NCBI RefSeq assembly: GCF_041146795.1
Contig: NC_135187.1
Location: forward strand, 5,281,556-5,345,555
Direction of reading: 5' to 3'
DNA length: 64,000 nt
Origin: Maylandia zebra
Taxonomy: Eukaryota; Chordata; Actinopteri; Cichliformes; Cichlidae
The position numbers and the translations under genes were made by a program. Positions 24,101-36,100 of this stretch are shown here, piece by piece. The notes below the pieces were generated by a model, which did not search any database, was not told the DNA's origin, and was given only the letters and a program-made list of their open reading frames with translations. How positions within the stretch are numbered: the first letter of the stretch is position 1; each line of letters starts with the position of its first letter.

Positions 24101-27100
24101 GTTGGCTTGGAAGTGAATAACTGGGACCTTTATTGCCTCAGTACCATTTATATACATATACAACACAATAACCCAAATTGCACACTAATAGTGCATTTTA
24201 AAGGTGAATACATGTAAAACAAAACAAAATAAAGACATTTAAATGGAAGATTTATACTGAACAGTATCAGAGCTCTTGGGAATGAATGAAACAGATTAAA
24301 GTGTTCCTGTTGTGAAGTTTGAATTGTCCAGTCTGAATTGTCCTTTAAAGTCGTTGAAAACCCAAACAGGTGTACTGTAGGGGAATTGTCAGTGTGCAAA
24401 CCCTATTATCCGGGTAGGAAAAGTAGTGCATAGGGCTTATCTGTAATCCAGGGTTGCTTGAATCAGTTTCTCAGGCAAATCCCACAATCCGATCGCATGG
24501 CTGGCCACACCATTTCACGATCATCCAGGATCTCATTTGGGCTGTTCTCGCCGTCAGTGGTTCTCCAGAATCCTTCTAGTAGTTCAAAAAAACCAATCTA
24601 CACAAACAGTGCAGAACAATCAATTTCTTTTCCCATTTTGTGTTCTTAACATGAGCTCATTAACTTCTTTTCCAAATGTATTAATCACAAATGGCATTCT
24701 CTTTAGCTTTACCAAGTTACAAGAGTTACAGTAACTTGTTTGTACCAGTATCAACAATTTTATCAAAATTATATCACAACAAAGAACATCAGCAGCTTAA
24801 ACAGTAATGTAAACAGTCATAGCAATGAAAGTGACATTCATCCTTAAGGCTTACAAGAAAATGTAACTTAATTCAGTGCAAATACTATTAAACTTGAAAT
24901 ATGCTCATATCTATTAAGACATAACCATTCTAATATAAACAGAGCTATTGCTTCTACTTGAATACCTCCCCGATCGGAATATGGCTTCAGCGGGGTGGGG
25001 TGGCTAACAGCTATTAGCAGCTAGCATCGCATCGCATCTAGCATCGGCATCGTTTAGCTCAAAGCATTCAACACTTATAACACACTGTAAAGAACAACAG
25101 GAGAAGTGAAACAACACGCCAGATTCTCATAGCTCCCGATTGGTTTTTGTTCAAAGGTTTCTGAGCTGAATCGGCTAGTGAAATACATTATCTAACTTAA
25201 CAGGTAGCTAACGAAAGCACGTGACTCACCGGGATTTTCAGACACAAATAACTTGACAGACGTTATTCCCTTTGTGGTCAGAGTTCGGGGCCTAATAAAA
25301 GAGTACCTTATTAGCATTTATACGTAAAACAATCTGGTCTCATTAACCGGGTTGCAGTATTGCATACCAAGATACTTTTTCCATGCGCTCCGACACGTAC
25401 TTGACCGCCATCAGAGGGAAGATCTCACAGGAAGAGAGAGGTAATACTTCCTGCGCACTAGACGCAAGGTCGTCAGAACACAAGACTGCATCACAGCGCC
25501 CCCTTGTGACAATAACAGGCTATAGCCTTAGATTACAAAAAGGGATTTTGCAGCCCTGTATTTCACATGGGTTACACCCTCCCCCTTTGACCCAGCATGA
25601 GCCCCTTCATGCGTCACGCTGTGGTCTACAGATGAACTCTCATAGTCACCTATTGTATAAAGTGCTTGGTTAAAGCTCTCTATGAGGCTCTGCGCAAAGG
25701 AAATTAAGGGATTTCCCAACTCAGGATAATGGAAGCGCCTTGGTGGTCGACGTGTCCTTTCTGACTTACGAACATGGTCATTTTTTTCTCCACTGTCAAC
25801 AGTTTCCTTATGCTCCAGAGCTACCTCAGGGGTTTGTGGGTTCAGATCAATGGTTTCCGTAGCTATAGGAGCCTCTACATCAATGGACGGTACATCAATG
25901 CTGTCTTCGGCCACAGCTGATTTTTGATTAGTCATAGTTGGTAAAGTTACATCGTCTTCAGTAGGGTGTTGCTCAGCCACAACATCTGGCTCCTCTCCTT
26001 CAGCTACTTCAGGAGGTACCCCTACAGGCTCTGCAGGCAGCAAAGGGGAGCTGCCTCTGCAAGGCTCATTCTGAGGCTGAGGGTTTACACAGTCTGCTGG
26101 CGTAGCTGGTATACAACTACCCTCCGGTACTGTTTTTCCGGTTTGCTGTCGTCTCTTCGGGATTTCAAACACCTGAACCAACTTTCCAGGAATGACAGAA
26201 GACTGCCTAGGATAGACAGGTGAGTCGTCTTCAGATTCTGATTGCTCCTCCAGTAACAGAGGCTGACTGCGCCTCGTTCTTGGCCTGCAACTCTTTGGCT
26301 TGACCTGGTCAACTTCCTCAGCTTCAGATAAGTCACCACAAGGGAGTAAGAGATCCCTGTGAAGAGTTCGAATAGGACCATCTCCATTCATAGGCTGTAC
26401 AACATACACAGGTAGGTCTACCATCTTTTCCACCACTCTGTACATGGTTGACTCCCACTTATCTGCAAGTTTGTGTTTATTCCGAAGTCGCAGGTTCCGC
26501 ACTAGCACTTGATCACCTTTCTCCAAAGTTGACTCCCTGACAGTTTTGTCAAAACGGCGTTTATTCCGTTCAGCAACCTTCTGAGAGTTTTTGGCAGCGA
26601 TCTGATAGCTCTCTTGAAGGCGAGCCTTCAGAGCTCTCACATACTGAGAGTGAGATGTAGGAGAGCCATCTTTAACTGGCAGGCAGAATGCAATATCCAC
26701 GGGAAGCCTCGGCTGGCGACCAAACATTAACTCGTATGGGCTAAACCCAGTGGTCTCGTTCTTGGTGCAATTATAGGCGTGAGTTAGTGGTTTCACATAA
26801 TCGCGCCAATGAGTTTTCTCTTTGTCTTGTAGAGTTCCTAACATGCCAAGAAGAGTTCGGTTGAACCGTTCAACTGGGTTTCCCCGTGGATGATAAGGAC
26901 TGGTGCGCACCTTCGTGATACCAGCTAGGGCACAGAGCTCTTTAATGAGTTGGGACTCAAAATCCCTGCCCTGATCACTAAGCAGGCGCTCAGGAAAACC
27001 ATAATGCACCAGAAACTGCTCCCAAAGACACTTCGCAACTGTTGTAGCCTTTTGGTCTTTTGTTGGCATAGCAACAGCGTATTTGGTGAAATGATCAGTT

Positions 27101-30100
27101 ATGACCAGAATGTCTTTGGTGTTGTGACTGTCAGGCTCCAAGGATAAATAGTCCATGCATACCAGTTCCATGGGACGGGTTGTTTGGATACTCACAAGAG
27201 GTGCTGCTCTTTCAGGAAGAGTCTTTCTTCTAACACAACGTCCGCAAGACTTAATCTTTCTCTCTACATCAGTTGCCATTTTAGGCCAATAAAATCTTGA
27301 CCTAACCAAGTCGAGGGTTCTTTCCAAACCCATATGCCCCATGTCGTCATGAAGGCAAGTGAGAATGGTGGACCTTAAAGACTCAGGGACGACAAGCTGA
27401 AAGGTGACATTTTCACCTGATTTGCGGGTTCTGTAGAGGAGACCATTTTTCAGTTCCAAACGTTTCCACTCTTTGAGCATTAGTTTAAGCTCTAAGGATG
27501 CAGAGTTAGGATTGGAATTTGCTTCACCTCCATTTTCTAACATGTTGACCACATACCCAATAATTGGGTCAGACCTCTGATGCTGTTGGAGTTCTACCTC
27601 ACTATAGGTAGGTATGACAGAACAACCTAATGTTCCATCATCTGCGTAGACGTCTGGCACCGCATCGGTATGTAGAGCAAGGGACTCTACCAAAGTGATA
27701 GAAGGTAGGCTATTGTCAGATTCACCTAAGAGATGACGGTGGCACAAGACACTGAATGTGTCAGCTGTCACATCTTGTCTGTTGGGAGATGAAGAGAGAT
27801 GATGGGAAGCGAATTGTTTCATTCGCTCTTTTTCTTCAAGAGAAGCATAGTCATCATCCACAGTATCATGTGGCCGCCTAGAGAGGCCATCTGCATCTTG
27901 ATTGCTCTTACCAGCACGATACTTAATATTAAAGTCGAAGGTGGAGAGAGCGGCCAACCAGCGGTAGCTGGCAGCATCGAGCTTGGCTGACTTCAAAACA
28001 TAGGTCAATGGGTTGTTGTCCGTTAAAACCGTGAATGTGTTCCCGTAGAGATAATCTTGGAACTTCTCTACAATGGACCACTTTAATGCAAGAAATTCCA
28101 GTTTATGAGCTGGATACCGCTTTTCACTGGGTGAAAGTCCTCTACTTGCGTAGGCAATAACCCTCACTTCACCATCCTGTTCTTGATACAAGGCTGCCCC
28201 TAACCCAGAGGTGCTCGCATCAGTATGGAGGACGTATGGTAATTTTGGGTTAGCATATCCAAGCACTGGAGCTGATGTCAGTTTCTCTATGATTACCTCA
28301 AAAGCTTCCTGACAAGCAGGTGTCCAACGGCTGGAAAGAGGCTCTTTAGGGTTCAAGTATCCGCTAGGACCGGGTGTCACCTTTCTGCCCTTCCTGTATG
28401 GTGGGTAGCCTTTGGTAAGATCATTCAGGGGTTTGACAATTTTTGAATAGTCCTTCACAAACCGTCGATAGTACCCTGCAAAGCCTAGGAAAGACTTGAG
28501 GTCACTGAGCGTCTGGGGTCTTGGCCAGGTTTTGAGAGCTCTGACCTTCTCAGGATCGGTCTCTACACCTTTGGTAGACACGATGTGTCCTAGGTATCGC
28601 ACAGAACTTTGGAAGAAGGAGCACTTTTTGGGAGAAAGTTTCAACCCATATTCTCTCAGTTGCTGAAGGACACGTAGAAGCCTGGTTTCATGTTCCTCCA
28701 AAGTGCTGGAGAACACGATGATGTCATCTATGAACACCAGAACTTCTTTCAGATTGAGGCTGCCCATACACCGTTCCATTAAGCGCTGGAAGGTGCTGGG
28801 AGCGTTGGTGATCCCCTGGGGCATACGGTTAAACTCGTAAAATCCCAAGGGGCACACAAAAGCTGTCTTGGGCTTATCACATTCCTCCATCTCAATCTGG
28901 TAATAACCAGACTTGAGATCCATTACTGAAAACCATTTGGATCCAGCAAGGGCTGAGAAAGCCTCTTCAAGGTTTGGAAGTGCGTACGCATCTCGTATTG
29001 TTAACGCATTGAGCTTACGATAATCAATACAAAGACGGACCTCTCCATTCTTCTTTTTAACCACCACAATCGGTGAAGCATAAGGGGACTCTGATTCACG
29101 GATTACTCCTGCATCAAGGAGTGCTTGCAAGTGCTTCCTCACAGCTTCATAATCATTTGGGTGGATTGGCCTGGACTTTTGCTTAAAGGGTGCTTCGTCC
29201 TTTAAGTTTATGTGATGTGTGACTTTAGATACATGTCCAAGATCCAAATCATGCTGGGCAAAAACATCAGCATAGGCACTTAGACGCTGGGTAACCCTCT
29301 CTTTCCACTCCTGCGGGAGGGGAGAATTGCCAAAGTCAAATGTCAAATCTGGGTGAGCAGGTTCATCAACTGGCTGTGCAGTAACATTACAACATTTCAC
29401 AGTGTCATCATTTTTGGTTGAAATGGGTGATTCTTCATATATCTTTGCAGGACTATGGAGCTCTGCAATGACACATCTAGAAGGCAGTGTTACGTCATGC
29501 TCAGTTTCATTTCTCACCCATATAGGTAACCTATGAGGATGCTTCTTGGGCAAAGTGACAAGACAGCACTCCACAAAAATTCCCCCTGGTAAGGTGGATG
29601 TCGTTGGCTGTTCAACAATGGCACATTCACCAGCACTGCTGGATCTGACACAGCCTTCAAGGAGGACCCTCCCTTGAGCTGGTACTACGTGTTGCACCTT
29701 GCCCTTAAGAGTTACAAAGCCATCGTTTCCGGCTAGGTTTATCTCTCTCCTGACCTTGAGTGTACGGAGGATCTGCCTGTAGCCATAGACCGACGACAAA
29801 TCATTGGGATCTTTACCTTGACAATATTCGTCGTACAGAACATCAAGTGCATTTGTCCCAATCAGCACAGGCAAGTCACAGTTAGAGCGTAAGTCAGGTA
29901 CTACTAAAGCAAGGCTAGAAACCTCAGGCTCAGTTTCAATAAAGCTTTTTGGAAACTTAAGGCTGATGGGTATGTATCCCAAGTAAGGAACATTTTGGCC
30001 ACTAGCAGCCTCAACATCCAGGCCACTGATAGGCTGAATGGGATGTTCTGAAAGATTGGTGTTGTAAAATGAAGCGGACACTGTGGTCACTTGAGACCCA

Positions 30101-33100
30101 GTGTCAAGGAGACAACTGCAATTGACTCCCGACACGGTAACATTTGCTGTACATTTCTGTCCTACAAGTCCCTTGGGTAACCTAATCTGGGGTCGTGCTG
30201 CACGAGAGAGAGAAGATACTTTGCTCTGAGGCTCCGGTTTGGGACGTTCATGATTACTTTCAGTTCCTGGTAGTCCCTCCCCAGAAACTGATTTTAGTTT
30301 AAAGCTGACATATTCTGTTCCTCCCAGACTTGTAGTTTTTGGTTGAACTCCTTACGTTTCATTTCAACTAGTTCAGGGTTTGGTTCATTGCTGCAAGAGG
30401 GAGCAATATGACCATCCTCGCCGCACCTGAAGCAGTACCATGGGCGTGGCTTCTTAGTGGGCTTAGTCTCACTTGGGTCAGATTTCTCTTTAGGAAGAAT
30501 CTTGAACTTAGGTTTGGTTTTCTTATTTGGCTTGTCAGAGTTCTGGCTTGAACTGTCAATAGCTGATGCTTTCAGTGAAGCCACTTGGGCTTGTAGCTTT
30601 GCAAGTTTCCTTTCTAACTTATGTGCATCAAAAGGCACTAGCCTATCATTAACAGCTGATACGTCTGTATCATCAGTGACATACTCTCCTACTTCAAGGG
30701 AGTTCAAATGTGCCTTAGGTTTAGAAATGCCTAAGTGCTGTTTCATTCGGCTGGACTTTGCCGCTTGCCGGTCCTCCTCAGTACGTAGCATGAGGAGCAA
30801 CTCTGGAAATGAAGGTGGCTTGTCCTTCTTCTGCTCAAGCTGCAAGGTTGTGATCAAGCTGTTGTTCCAGCAACCTCTACAAAACTGTTTAAGCAGTTGG
30901 CGATCTGAATCATTTGTAGTGATGCCACCTCTTTTAATGACTTTACTCAGGGTTATCTGCAACCGCTGTAAATAGGCAGAAGGCTTTTCACCTGAGTTCT
31001 GGTTTGTGCTCAGGAATTTGGCAAAAAGCTCATCCCCATCATCAACAGTACCATACGCTGAGTCAAGAAGGCTGAGATAGTCATGGGGAGAAGCGTTATG
31101 ACCAAGGTGCTTTACAATGTTAGCAGCTGGTGGAAGAAGGCTCTCAACTATTTTCCTTACCATATGTTTGTCAGATATGGTACAATCTATGAGGTGGAAT
31201 TCAACATTGTTGCGCCACGTATCATAATCAGCTTCGAAAGTAGAGCAAGGGGTTTTCCCCGAGAAGGGCCTGAGCTTTGCATGACCTTGAGAAGGCATTT
31301 CATTGTTCTTAATAACATGCTCAACTACTACTCTCTGTACTTCAGGTGTAGTGAGCTGTTCAGGTGGTAAGTAGATAGTGGTTTTTCTGTGCGAGGGAGT
31401 CACTTCTACACTTGGAGAGGATGAGTGAGAGTCATGCTCAGGCAAGTGGGTTAAATCACTGCCCAGTTTAAGAGAACTTTGATGCTCTATGATGGCTGGC
31501 TCATCTTGGTCTGTGTCACTAGTGAGCTGCAGATTCTGATTAGGCACTGTTACATTTGGTCCAACTGCGGGATCACTCTCAGTGGACTTCTTCATTCTGG
31601 CCAGCTCATCTAGTAAAACCTTCTCAAAATCTGCACCACTCAGTTTAGCAAGCCCTTTCAGTTCAGTTAGGTAAGAATGGGTTAAACATGAACCCCTGTC
31701 TGCAGCATACAGCGCAGACAGAAGCTGGATATGATGGACAACACTTGGGTTACGGCTTTGTCTTTTGCAAGGCAAGCTATCCTTAAGGAACTGGACTGGT
31801 TCACCTGATTGGAACTCCACAATGGCTGTGTTTTTAAACTGTGCCTCTGTGCTAGTTACTTTGATTACTCTTCCAATAGAACCAAACTGCCCTAAGTAAT
31901 CAATAACCTCATTGTCAACCTCATCGCCTGTTAACCCTCCTACTAGGACAGAGTTAGGTACTTTGACACCTTCACTTTGGATTACATCCATGTTGTCTTA
32001 TTGCTCCAACCCAGAATGTCATGGACAATTGTAATGATTTGACCCAAAAGGCATGAAAGCACCAGTTGCTCAACTTCCAAAATAAAAGGAATTAAACCTC
32101 CTGGCTGGCTCGCCACGTTTTGTGTAGCGCCTCTACTCAGGACCAGTACACTCTCACGTCAAATAGAGACCCTAGACATCTTTCTAGGTTCAGGAGGAGG
32201 TTTTGTTTTGGGGACTCACAAAAGGAGTTGGCTTGGAAGTGAATAACTGGGACCTTTATTGCCTCAGTACCATTTATATACATATACAACACAATAACCC
32301 AAATTGCACACTAATAGTGCATTTTAAAGGTGAATACATGTAAAACAAAACAAAATAAAGACATTTAAATGGAAGATTTATACTGAACAGTATCAGAGCT
32401 CTTGGGAATGAATGAAACAGATTAAAGTGTTCCTGTTGTGAAGTTTGAATTGTCCAGTCTGAATTGTCCTTTAAAGTCGTTGAAAACCCAAACAGGTGTA
32501 CTGTAGGGGAATTGTCAGTGTGCAAACCCTATTATCCGGGTAGGAAAAGTAGTGCATAGGGCTTATCTGTAATCCAGGGTTGCTTGAATCAGTTTCTCAG
32601 GCAAATCCCACAATCCGATCGCATGGCTGGCCACACCATTTCACGATCATCCAGGATCTCATTTGGGCTGTTCTCGCCGTCAGTGGTTCTCCAGAATCCT
32701 TCTAGTAGTTCAAAAAAACCAATCTACACAAACAGTGCAGAACAATCAATTTCTTTTCCCATTTTGTGTTCTTAACATGAGCTCATTAACTTCTTTTCCA
32801 AATGTATTAATCACAAATGGCATTCTCTTTAGCTTTACCAAGTTACAAGAGTTACAGTAACTTGTTTGTACCAGTATCAACAATTTTATCAAAATTATAT
32901 CACAACAAAGAACATCAGCAGCTTAAACAGTAATGTAAACAGTCATAGCAATGAAAGTGACATTCATCCTTAAGGCTTACAAGAAAATGTAACTTAATTC
33001 AGTGCAAATACTATTAAACTTGAAATATGCTCATATCTATTAAGACATAACCATTCTAATATAAACAGAGCTATTGCTTCTACTTGAATACCTCCCCGAT

Positions 33101-36100
33101 CGGAATATGGCTTCAGCGGGGTGGGGTGGCTAACAGCTATTAGCAGCTAGCATCGCATCGCATCTAGCATCGGCATCGTTTAGCTCAAAGCATTCAACAC
33201 TTATAACACACTGTAAAGAACAACAGGAGAAGTGAAACAACACGCCAGATTCTCATAGCTCCCGATTGGTTTTTGTTCAAAGGTTTCTGAGCTGAATCGG
33301 CTAGTGAAATACATTATCTAACTTAACAGGTAGCTAACGAAAGCACGTGACTCACCGGGATTTTCAGACACAAATAACTTGACAGACGTTATTCCCTTTG
33401 TGGTCAGAGTTCGGGGCCTAATAAAAGAGTACCTTATTAGCATTTATACGTAAAACAATCTGGTCTCATTAACCGGGTTGCAGTATTGCATACCAAGATA
33501 CTTTTTCCATGCGCTCCGACACGTACTTGACCGCCATCAGAGGGAAGATCTCACAGGAAGAGAGAGGTAATACTTCCTGCGCACTAGACGCAAGGTCGTC
33601 AGAACACAAGACTGCATCACAGCGCCCCCTTGTGACAATAACAGGCTATAGCCTTAGATTACAAAAAGGGATTTTGCAGCCCTGTATTTCACATGGGTTA
33701 CACATACCTTTGTTGTACCTTTGTTTCTAACACAATACCCAGTCAGTATAGGTGTACCCAAATCCGTATTTGTGGATTATAGACATTTTTTTATTATAAA
33801 TTATAATAAAAAATAGACATTTTGGGGGAAAAAATGAAATATAAAATTCCAAAAATCACTGTCATTTACATGGTCTAAACAAATTCTGAAAAATATTTTC
33901 TTAAGAAGGTTAAGAGCAGTAATGGATTGCATTTAACCAGTGAAAAAATATTAAAATAACTTTTTTTTTCTTCTGTGATGAAAAAAAAAGTGAGGCTGAC
34001 CATTAGTTATTCCCATAGTAAGAGCTATTCTTCAGGACAAAACATTCAAGGATTACATTAGCCAATCCACAATATCAGCAAACGAATCATATGAGCTTCA
34101 CTCACCTCTGCCAGTCCTAAGTATGTTTTCTCTCCAGTTGGTTCTGATCATTATTTCATTCAGTTTGGTGACGATGATGTTCTCACCACTCAAGAACTGA
34201 AACACACACTCGTATCTCCACCAGTCTTCAGGTTTGACTGATGAAACATTCAGATCAACAATAATCTGGAAGGTGCCATCATCGTTTGGGAGGATATCTC
34301 CTTTTTCCACACCATCATGAATCTCATCTCCATCTTTTCTCCAGAACATCACGGCTTTGTCAAGATAGAAACCTGCAGCATAGCAGCTGACTGGAGAGGA
34401 GGGAGTTTTCTGGAGGAGCGATACTGAGGGAAGAACTGGACAGAGGGATGATGGGAAAGAGAGATTGAGAATGGATGAAAGAAGTAAAGTCAATAAAGCA
34501 GAGAAGGAAAGGAAACAAGAAAAGAAAATTAAATAGGAACATATTGGAACAATTCGAGCCCGTCCCCAGCTTTCTAGCAGCTGCATTATGACATACTTTT
34601 AAGCCAAATGTAACCAAACACAGTGATATATGGTCACTGGGTACCACATAAAGCTAAATGCTCAACTAGAGAAAGTACTAAATAAAAAGAATCATTAGTT
34701 CCGCTCATGTAAATATTTTATTTCAACCAAAACATATAACATTCATATAAAGTTCTCAACAGCATGTGAAGCTAAAAAAAAAGGGGGGTTGGTGAATTAG
34801 CAACAACCATTAGAACTGCCTGGAAAACACAGATAAGCTATGGAACAACTCCATGAAAGATGTTATTACATTATGCAAAATCACCTGTTGACTGTATTTT
34901 TCTACTAACGTAAAAGTAAAAAGTAATCATTTAAAAAAATGTAAATTAGGTCACAGAAATGCAAAGAAAAGCGTCTGGACTTCTTTAAGTTACTTGAAGA
35001 CGTTTCACCTCTCATCCGAGAAGCTTCTTCAGTTCTAAGGTCAAATGGTGGAGAGTCCCAGATATAAACCTAGTGGGAGTAACCCCCCACAGAGGGACAA
35101 AAGGACCCTTTTGTCCCTCACCGCCTTTACCCAGGGGATGCCATACCCTGCATTTACGGACTTCCTAAAATCCACAAGGAAGCTCTCTCACTCAGACCCA
35201 TAGTCAGTAGCATAAACTCAGCCACTTATAACATTGTTAAACACCTTGCTACCATCCTTGCTCCTCTCGTGGGGAACACCCCACACCACATCAAGAACTC
35301 CACCGACTTCACCGACAAGGTCCAGAAACTTACCCTGGATCCAGATGAAACCATGGTGTCCTTTGATGTAGTCTCTCTCTCTTCACTTGCATACCCACCA
35401 CGGAGGCCGTGGAGACTGTCAGAAAACGGCTACAAGAAGACAGCTCCTTGGAAGACAGGACCAACTTCACACCCGATCAGATTTGCACACTGTTAGACCT
35501 CTGCCTCACCACTACATATTTCAAATACAACGAAGGCTTTTACAGACAAAAACATGGCTGTGCCATGGGCTCCCCCGTGTCACCTATTGTAGCCAACCTT
35601 TACATGGAGGAAGTGGAAAGGAAGACTCTTGGCTCTTTCAAAGGAAGAGTACCCAGCCACTGGTACAGATATGTAGACGACACATGGGTCAAAATCAAGA
35701 CACAAGAAGTGGAATCCTTCACTGCGCACATTAACGCTGTGGATACAAACATCAAGTTCACCAGGGAAGACACAAAGGACAACTGTTTGCCTTTCCTGGA
35801 CTTCGCTGTGCACATTGAAGAGAACGGCAACCTCAACATCGAAGTTTACGGGAAGCCCACACACATGGACCAGTACCTCCTCTTTGACTCCCATCACCCT
35901 CTGGAACACAAACTTGGAGTAATTAGGACCCTACACCACCAGGCAGAACATGTTCCCTCTAAGCCTGAAGGAAAAAAGAAGGAACACACACATATAAAGG
36001 AAGCACTCAAAACGTGTGGCTATCCTAAATGGGCGTTCTTAAAGTCAGCAAAGAGGCACAGAAAAGAAGATCAGACACCAGCGAGGGAGGATAAGAAAGA

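Larger units (their letters stand above)
23997..33702 (-). mobile_element. Ty3/Gypsy LTR retrotransposon, looks whole, young
   Basis: Two long terminal repeats of the same length, 1580 bp (23997-25576 and 32123-33702), begin TGTAGCG and end GGTTACA on plus. They lie 8126 bp apart at every landmark compared. The flanking duplication appears to be CATA (23993-23996 and 33703-33706). In element orientation (minus), the primer-binding site follows the 5' LTR at 32115-32098, and a polypurine tract (AAAGGGGGAGGG) abuts the 3' LTR at 25577-25588. Gag and pol are long, open, adjacent and in different frames, as is common for the family, which often uses frameshifting. The element looks whole and, from the near-identical LTRs, recent. 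It sits in the same orientation as the class I gene 2 intron that holds it. Confidence 0.97.

Noticed and set aside
25966-31370. Plus-strand frames inside the Gypsy element
   Set aside because: Shadows of the minus-strand gag and pol frames.
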